Assembly: GCF_001552715.1 (NCBI RefSeq)
Contig: NZ_BCRS01000043.1
Coordinates: 1 to 37,821, forward strand
DNA: 37,821 bases
Source of the DNA: Mycolicibacterium vaccae NBRC 14118 = CIP 105934
Lineage (GTDB): Bacteria; Actinomycetota; Actinomycetes; Mycobacteriales; Mycobacteriaceae
Reading direction: 5' to 3'
Under the pieces are notes generated by a model. That model was not told where the DNA came from, did no database searches, and saw only the letters and a list, made by a program, of their open reading frames with translations. Shown in pieces: positions 33,574 to 37,821 of this stretch (the stretch's first letter is position 1; the number at the start of each line of letters is the position of its first letter). The position numbers and the translations under genes were made by a program.

Positions 33574-33925
33574 GGACCAGCTCGCGCTGGACACCCCCGC
33601 GCAGCCGATGGTGATCCCCGCGGCCGCCCAGTACGTCAGCCGCTGGCGCTTCGCGCTGATCGTGGTCGGCATGTGGATCGTCGCCGCCGCGGCCGGCGCC
33701 GGTCTGTACTACTGGTGGTACTACTCGCTGGACAAGGGCGTGCCGGTGTTCGCTGTGCTGGTGTTCGTGATCGCCTGCGTGGTCGGCAGCCTGCTGACCT
33801 CGATGGTGCAGGACCGGCCGGGTGTCGCCGCGATGGCGGTCGCGATGATGTCCGCGCCGATGGCCGCGGGCGCGGGCGCGGCGCTGCTGTACAGCGCCTA
33901 CGTGTTCGGCTGGATTCCTCGGTGA
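33566..33925 (+). CDS. Conserved membrane protein
   Basis: The 119-residue protein has a short N-terminal cytoplasmic part with two prolines. Three transmembrane helices follow, near FALIVVGMWIVAAAAGAGLYYWW (29-51), VFAVLVFVIACVVGSLLTSM (61-80) and VAAMAVAMMSAPMAAGAGAALLYSAYVF (87-114). The GTG at 33566 overlaps the preceding stop (GTGTCTGA), which ties the two membrane proteins together. No motif assigns a function. Its coupling to the upstream hydrophobic protein suggests a two-component membrane complex. Confidence 0.7.
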   Translation: MSEDQLALDTPAQPMVIPAAAQYVSRWRFALIVVGMWIVAAAAGAGLYYWWYYSLDKGVPVFAVLVFVIACVVGSLLTSMVQDRPGVAAMAVAMMSAPMAAGAGAALLYSAYVFGWIPR

Positions 33926-33954
33926 CCGTCAGGTAGGTCGCGCACCTCCTTTGC

Positions 33955-33978
33955 TCATGTGTTCAGATAGACACATGA
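33955..33978. promoter_or_regulatory. Inverted repeat covering the start of the ABC substrate-binding gene
   Basis: TCATGTGT (33955-33962) and ACACATGA (33971-33978) are perfect 8-bp complements with an 8-nt centre. The right arm includes the ATG start codon (33975). It may be a regulator's operator or an mRNA hairpin that hides the start. No clear -10 or SD was found for this operon. Confidence 0.45.
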
Positions 33979-35549
33979 ATGTGCGGATGGCGCTGACGTG
34001 TGTCCTGGCCGCGGTCACCGTCGCCGCATGCGCCGGGCCCGCCGCGCAGGAGCAGGCCGACCAGCTCGTGCTTGCCGACAGCTACCAACTCGGCGGCTAC
34101 AACCCGGTCAACGGATACTCCGAGTCCGGCGTCTCGCCGCTCTACGAAGGGCTCTACCGCCCCGACGCGCCCTCCGACGCCACGGTCCCCGAACTGGTTC
34201 CGACCCTGGCCGAACGCGCGCCCGAACCGGCCGGCCCCAACCGCTGGCGCATCCCGCTGCGCAGCGGCGTCGTGTTCTCCGACGGCAGCACCTTTGACTC
34301 GGCCGACGTGGTCGCCACCTACGCCGCGGTCGCCGATCCGGTGGTGGCCTCGGAGATCTCGACGTCGGTCGCGCCCATCGTGTCACTGACCGCCGACGGG
34401 CCCGGGGCCGTCGTCGTCGAACTGGACACCGCGGCCGACCCGCGGCCGTATCTGCTCCTCGGGATCCTGCCCGCCGAGAAGATCGAAGCCGCCCCGGCCG
34501 CCGACTGGGCGGTCAACACCGCGCCGGTGGGCACCGGGCCCTACCGGTTGGACAGCCTGCGGCCCGACCAGGCCGTGCTGGTCGCCCGCGACGACTACTG
34601 GGGGGACCCGGCGCAGGTCCGACGTCTGGTCTACCTCTACACGCCCGACGACAACGCGCGGGCGCAGAGCATGGTCTCGGGTGCGGTCGACGGCGCGAAT
34701 CTTCCTCCGCGGCTGATCGATTCGATCGACGGCGACGAGGTGCAGACCGTCGGTGTGCGGTCGGCCGACTGGCGCGGCGTCGCGCTGCCGGCCGGCAACC
34801 CGTTCACCGCGGACGTCCGCGCCCGGCTCGCGATGAACCTCGCGGTGGACCGTGAGGCGATGGTGCGCGACGTGCTCGCCGGCTACGCCCGCCCGGCAGG
34901 CACCCCGATCGCCGAGATGTACGGGCCGGCCTACAACCCGGACGCCGGGTTCGCGTTCGACACCGACCGCGCCGCGGCGGTGCTCGATGACGCGGGGTGG
35001 CGCCCCGGCAGCAGTCAGATCCGCGAAAAGGACGGCGCGCGTGCGTCGTTCGAGCTTCTCTACAACGCACCGGACACGCTGCGCCGCGACCTGGCGGTGG
35101 CGTTCGCGGCCGCGATGCGGCCGTTGGGCATCGAGGTCCGGCCCCGCGGCACCAGCTGGGACGAGATCGACACCCGGTTCGGTGACTCCGCGGTGCTGCT
35201 CGGTGGCGGCTCGACGCCGTACAGCATCGACTCCCAGGTGTACGACACCCTGCACACCCGCGTCCCGGACTCCTCGCCGTACTCGAACCCGGGCAACTTC
35301 ACCGCGCCCGGACTCGACGACATGCTGGAACGCGCCGCGCGGTCGGCGCCCGGCCCCGACAAAGACCGTCTCTACCGCGACATCCAGGCGACCTACACCG
35401 CCGAACCGTCGCAGGTGTTCCTGGTGTTCCTCGACCACACCTACGCCTACCGCGACACCGGCTGGACGCAGACGGCGCCGATCATGGAGCCGCACTCGCA
35501 CGGAGTGTCCTGGGGGCCGTGGTGGAACGTGGCCCGGTGGACACGCTGA
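33975..35549 (+). CDS. ABC transporter substrate-binding lipoprotein (peptide/nickel family 5)
   Basis: The 524-residue lipoprotein begins MNVRMALTCVLAAVTVAAC with lipobox VAAC and acylated Cys19. The family-5 extracellular solute-binding fold follows: NRWRIPLRSGVVFSDGSTFDSADVVATYAAVADP near residue 95-128, TAPVGTGPYRLDSLRPDQAVLVARDDYWGDP near 185-215 and DVRARLAMNLAVDREAMVRDVLAGYARPAGTPI near 280. It should capture oligopeptides, nickel chelates or similar solutes outside the membrane and deliver them to the permeases encoded next. The ATG at 33975 gives the correct signal peptide. The 3' end overlaps the first permease gene. The substrate cannot be read from sequence. Confidence 0.9.
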   Translation: MNVRMALTCVLAAVTVAACAGPAAQEQADQLVLADSYQLGGYNPVNGYSESGVSPLYEGLYRPDAPSDATVPELVPTLAERAPEPAGPNRWRIPLRSGVVFSDGSTFDSADVVATYAAVADPVVASEISTSVAPIVSLTADGPGAVVVELDTAADPRPYLLLGILPAEKIEAAPAADWAVNTAPVGTGPYRLDSLRPDQAVLVARDDYWGDPAQVRRLVYLYTPDDNARAQSMVSGAVDGANLPPRLIDSIDGDEVQTVGVRSADWRGVALPAGNPFTADVRARLAMNLAVDREAMVRDVLAGYARPAGTPIAEMYGPAYNPDAGFAFDTDRAAAVLDDAGWRPGSSQIREKDGARASFELLYNAPDTLRRDLAVAFAAAMRPLGIEVRPRGTSWDEIDTRFGDSAVLLGGGSTPYSIDSQVYDTLHTRVPDSSPYSNPGNFTAPGLDDMLERAARSAPGPDKDRLYRDIQATYTAEPSQVFLVFLDHTYAYRDTGWTQTAPIMEPHSHGVSWGPWWNVARWTR

Positions 35550-36526
35550 CCCCGGGCGCCGCCGCGGCACGGCTCCTCGGTGTGCGGATCGCGATCGCAG
35601 TCCCGCTCACGGTGGCCATCTCGGCGGCGATCTTCGCGGTCGCGTCGCTGTCGCCGTTCGACCCGCTGGCCGCCTACCTCGGCAGCAACTACCAGTTCGC
35701 CACCCAGTCCCAGCGCGACGCGATGCGCGAGGCCTACAGCACCGACCAGCCGTGGTACCTGGCGTGGTGGCAGTGGTTGGGCGGACTCGTCCGAGGTGAC
35801 CTCGGCTGGTCGTCGACCCAGTCGCAGCCGGTCGCGACGGTATTGGCCGAACGGATGCCGTTCACGCTGGGCCTGTCCGGCGCGGCGTTGCTGACCGCGA
35901 CCGCGCTGGCGCTGCTGCTGGGATGTCTGGCCGGCATGCGCCGCGGCGGGCTGGTCGACCGCCTGGCCACCGGGTTCTCGGTGACGTTCGCTGCCGTGCC
36001 GCCGTTCGTGGTGTCCCTGGCGCTGGTGGTCGTCGTGGCGGTGGGCCTGCGCTGGCTCCCGGCGTCGGGCGCGGCCGCGCCGGGTGCCGGCTACACGGTG
36101 GAAGGCGTTCTGCGGCACGGCATTCTGCCGTGGATCGCGCTCACGGTGTCGATGATCCCGTGGCTGCTGCTGACCACGCGCGCGGCGGTGGCGGCCGGGG
36201 TCGACTCCGACGCGGTCCGCGGGGCCCGGTCCCGCGGGGTGCACGGCTGGGCGCTGCTGCGCGGGCACATCGCGCCGGTCTCGGTGCTTCCCACGCTGGC
36301 GTTGCTGGGCACCCGGCTCCCCGAGCTGATCGCGGGCGCGGCGATCGTCGAGACCGTGTTCGGCTGGCCGGGCATGGCCGCCGTGCTGGTGGATTCCGCT
36401 GCAGCGCTGGACTTCCCGCTACTGGCCGCGCTGACCGTCGCGGCGGCGGCCGCGGTGCTGGCCGGTTCGGCGCTCTCCGACGCGGCCGCGGTCGCGATCG
36501 ACCCGCGCATCCGGATGGCCGCATGA
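35537..36526 (+). CDS. ABC transporter permease (DppB-like)
   Basis: The 329-residue inner-membrane permease starts with a hydrophobic helix and has a DppB-type extracytoplasmic loop (DPLAAYLGSNYQFATQSQRDAMREAY). The coupling EAA-like loop SRGVHGWALLRGHIAPVSVLPTLALLGTRLPELIAGAAIVETVFGWPG contacts the ATPase. Six or so transmembrane helices are expected. GTG at 35537 is preferred because it gives 13 bp of overlap with the substrate-binding gene; GTG codons at 35519/35522 are alternatives. The stop overlaps the next start (ATGA), showing tight coupling within the operon. Confidence 0.88.
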   Translation: MDTLTPGAAAARLLGVRIAIAVPLTVAISAAIFAVASLSPFDPLAAYLGSNYQFATQSQRDAMREAYSTDQPWYLAWWQWLGGLVRGDLGWSSTQSQPVATVLAERMPFTLGLSGAALLTATALALLLGCLAGMRRGGLVDRLATGFSVTFAAVPPFVVSLALVVVVAVGLRWLPASGAAAPGAGYTVEGVLRHGILPWIALTVSMIPWLLLTTRAAVAAGVDSDAVRGARSRGVHGWALLRGHIAPVSVLPTLALLGTRLPELIAGAAIVETVFGWPGMAAVLVDSAAALDFPLLAALTVAAAAAVLAGSALSDAAAVAIDPRIRMAA

Positions 36527-37323
36527 GGACGAACGCACCCTGGCTGGTGCTCGCCGTGATCGTCGTTGCCGCGGTGTGCATTCCGCTGCTGGCCGGTCCT
36601 CAGGTCGCCGACTTCTCGGCCGCGCTGCGGCCCCCGGGCGCCGGACACCCCGCCGGCACCGATCATTCGGGCTACGACCTGCTGACCCGCACCGCCGAGG
36701 GGCTGCGGGTGTCGCTGCTGATCGCCGTCGTCTGCGCGGTGGTGGCCACCGCGCTGGGCCTGGCCATCGGCGTCGCCGCCGCGCTGGCCGGCGGCTGGCT
36801 CGACGCGGTGGTGATGCGCCTGGTCGACGGGGTCAACGCGCTGCCCCACCTGGTGGTGGGCATCGTCATCGCCGCGATGTGGCGGGGGGCGCCGCTGGCG
36901 ATCATCGCCTCGATCGCGCTGACGCACTGGCCGGCGGTGGCCCGGGTGGTGCGCGCGGAACTGCTCGCGGTCGCCGAGGCGGGCTGGGTGGAGACCTCGC
37001 GGCTGGCCGGCGCCTCGCGGTGGTTCACCGCCCGCACCCATCTGATCCCGGCGGTCACCGGGCAGGCGCTGGTGGCGATGGTGGTGCTGCTGCCGCACGC
37101 GGTGTGGCACGAATCGACGTTGTCGTTCCTCGGCGTCGGGCTCTCCCCGGACCGGGCCAGCCTCGGCACGCTGCTCAGCGAGGCCCGCGGCGACGTGCTG
37201 ACCGGGGCGTGGTGGACGCTGGCGGTGCCCGCGGCGGCGCTCATCGCGACCGCGCTGGCGTTCGCGGCGGCGGGCGCTTCCCTTCGTGACCGGCACCGCG
37301 CGCCGACAGGACAGGTGTGGTGA
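36523..37323 (+). CDS. ABC transporter permease (DppC-like)
   Basis: The 266-residue second permease has an N-terminal helix (WLVLAVIVVAAVCIPLLAG) and GTDHSGYDLLTRTAEGLRVSLLIAV, a DppC hallmark in which the permease domain follows GTDxxGRD-like residues. The EAA loop is SRLAGASRWFTARTHLIPAVTGQALVAMVVLLPHAVWHESTLSFLGVGL. It pairs with the upstream permease to form the membrane channel. It is slightly shorter than typical DppC proteins (about 280-300 residues), mainly at the N-terminus. Its ATG overlaps the previous stop and its TGA overlaps the next start. Confidence 0.88.
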   Translation: MRTNAPWLVLAVIVVAAVCIPLLAGPQVADFSAALRPPGAGHPAGTDHSGYDLLTRTAEGLRVSLLIAVVCAVVATALGLAIGVAAALAGGWLDAVVMRLVDGVNALPHLVVGIVIAAMWRGAPLAIIASIALTHWPAVARVVRAELLAVAEAGWVETSRLAGASRWFTARTHLIPAVTGQALVAMVVLLPHAVWHESTLSFLGVGLSPDRASLGTLLSEARGDVLTGAWWTLAVPAAALIATALAFAAAGASLRDRHRAPTGQVW

Positions 37324-37821
37324 CCCCCGCGCGCGAGGAGGCCCGCCTGACCGGGCTGACGGTCGACATCGCGCTGCGGCGCGGGCGGCACTCGTCGGCG
37401 GTGCGTGTCCTCGACGACGTCAACCTCGACGTCCCGGCCGGCCGCGTCACCGCGCTGATCGGCGAATCCGGTTGCGGCAAATCGCTTGTCGCGGCGGCAC
37501 TGTCCGGTCTGCTCCCGCCCGGCTCCCGGGTCCGCGGGCAGGTCCGCGTCGGCGACCGCGAACTGCGCCCTGACGACGAACCGGCCTGGCGGGAGGTGCG
37601 CGGCCGGCGTATCGGGGTGGTGCCGCAGTCGGCGGCGACGTCGTTCACCCCGGTGCGCACCATCGGCTCCCAGCTGGCCGAGGTCTGCGCGCGGCTGGGG
37701 GCAGACCGCGGACCGGAGGAGCTGTGCGCGTCGGTCGCACTGCCCGCCACGGTGCTGCGGCGTTACCCGCACGAGCTGTCCGGCGGCATGGCACAGCGCG
37801 CCGCGATCGCCGCGGCGCTGG
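37320..37821 (+). CDS. ABC transporter ATP-binding protein (DppD/DppF-like), partial
   Basis: The GTG at 37320 overlaps the permease stop codon (GTGA), and the frame is open to the window end, giving 167 codons. Visible are the Walker A GESGCGKS near residues 47-54, the Q-loop VVPQSAATSFTP near 101-112 and the ABC signature LSGGMAQRAAIAAAL near the edge. The spacing and the Q-loop QSAATSFTP fit the oligopeptide/nickel transporter ATPases. Whether it is a single or a fused double ATPase cannot be seen because the Walker B and the rest lie outside the window. Confidence 0.9.
   Translation, partial: MTPAREEARLTGLTVDIALRRGRHSSAVRVLDDVNLDVPAGRVTALIGESGCGKSLVAAALSGLLPPGSRVRGQVRVGDRELRPDDEPAWREVRGRRIGVVPQSAATSFTPVRTIGSQLAEVCARLGADRGPEELCASVALPATVLRRYPHELSGGMAQRAAIAAAL

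Noticed and set aside
33931..33952. AGGTAGGTCG/CGCACCTCCT as terminator
   Set aside because: Only 7 of 10 positions pair and no T-run follows.

Overview
The window is high-GC actinobacterial chromosome and almost certainly comes from a Mycobacterium/Mycolicibacterium species. The evidence is a GroEL2 (Hsp65) ending in GGMGGMDF behind two CIRCE operators, F420-type (LLM) oxidoreductases, a mycothiol-type DinB protein, LpqN-like and ABC lipoproteins, frequent GTG starts and several apparently leaderless genes. The order SDR - groEL2 ... S9 oligopeptidase ... DUF779 recalls M. tuberculosis Rv0439c-Rv0440 ... Rv0457c ... Rv0459 from memory, with many different genes in between. No tRNA, rRNA, CRISPR array or conventional insertion sequence was seen.

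Layout. 1-3.7 kb: end of a PH-domain membrane protein, a HAD phosphatase, an LLM oxidoreductase remnant, a C-terminally truncated flavin monooxygenase and a convergent LuxR regulator. 3.8-7.7 kb: a DEAD-like helicase with a repeated hairpin leader, an SDR-cupin operon and a divergent TetR gene sharing a 49-bp inverted repeat. 7.7-9.6 kb: groEL2 with its CIRCE-controlled promoter and a strong terminator. 9.57-10.55 kb: a nuclease-like DUF559 gene bracketed by two related 56-bp palindromes, which looks like a discrete cassette. 10.6-21.2 kb: metabolic and membrane genes (MHS transporter, quinone oxidoreductase-like protein, PNPOx-like protein, LLM oxidoreductase, epimerase remnant, D-aminoacylase, VOC protein, DinB, PAP2, aldehyde dehydrogenase, membrane protein, SnoaL). 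21.2-25.2 kb: a large LuxR/ATPase regulator divergent from a cytochrome P450, with two palindromes between them. 25.2-28.2 kb: an S9 oligopeptidase - lipoprotein - small membrane protein operon. 28.3-33.2 kb: a flavin monooxygenase divergent from an acetoin/butanediol locus whose butanediol dehydrogenase has collapsed to 130 codons but still couples to the acetoin reductase, followed by a GAF regulator and DUF779. 33.3-37.8 kb: two small membrane proteins and a peptide/nickel-type ABC operon that runs off the window.

Two themes stand out. First, several genes (1121-1402, 1469-2659, 14334-14750, 30202-30594, perhaps 19604-19651) are shortened by deletions, some of them in frame, so this stretch is being pruned. 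Second, intergenic gaps are short but rich in symmetric sites: a helically phased four-box array, long inverted repeats, and promoters whose -10 hexamer lies 6-7 nt before the start codon, which implies leaderless mRNAs. Family assignments are from recognition of the translated sequence; no database search was possible.
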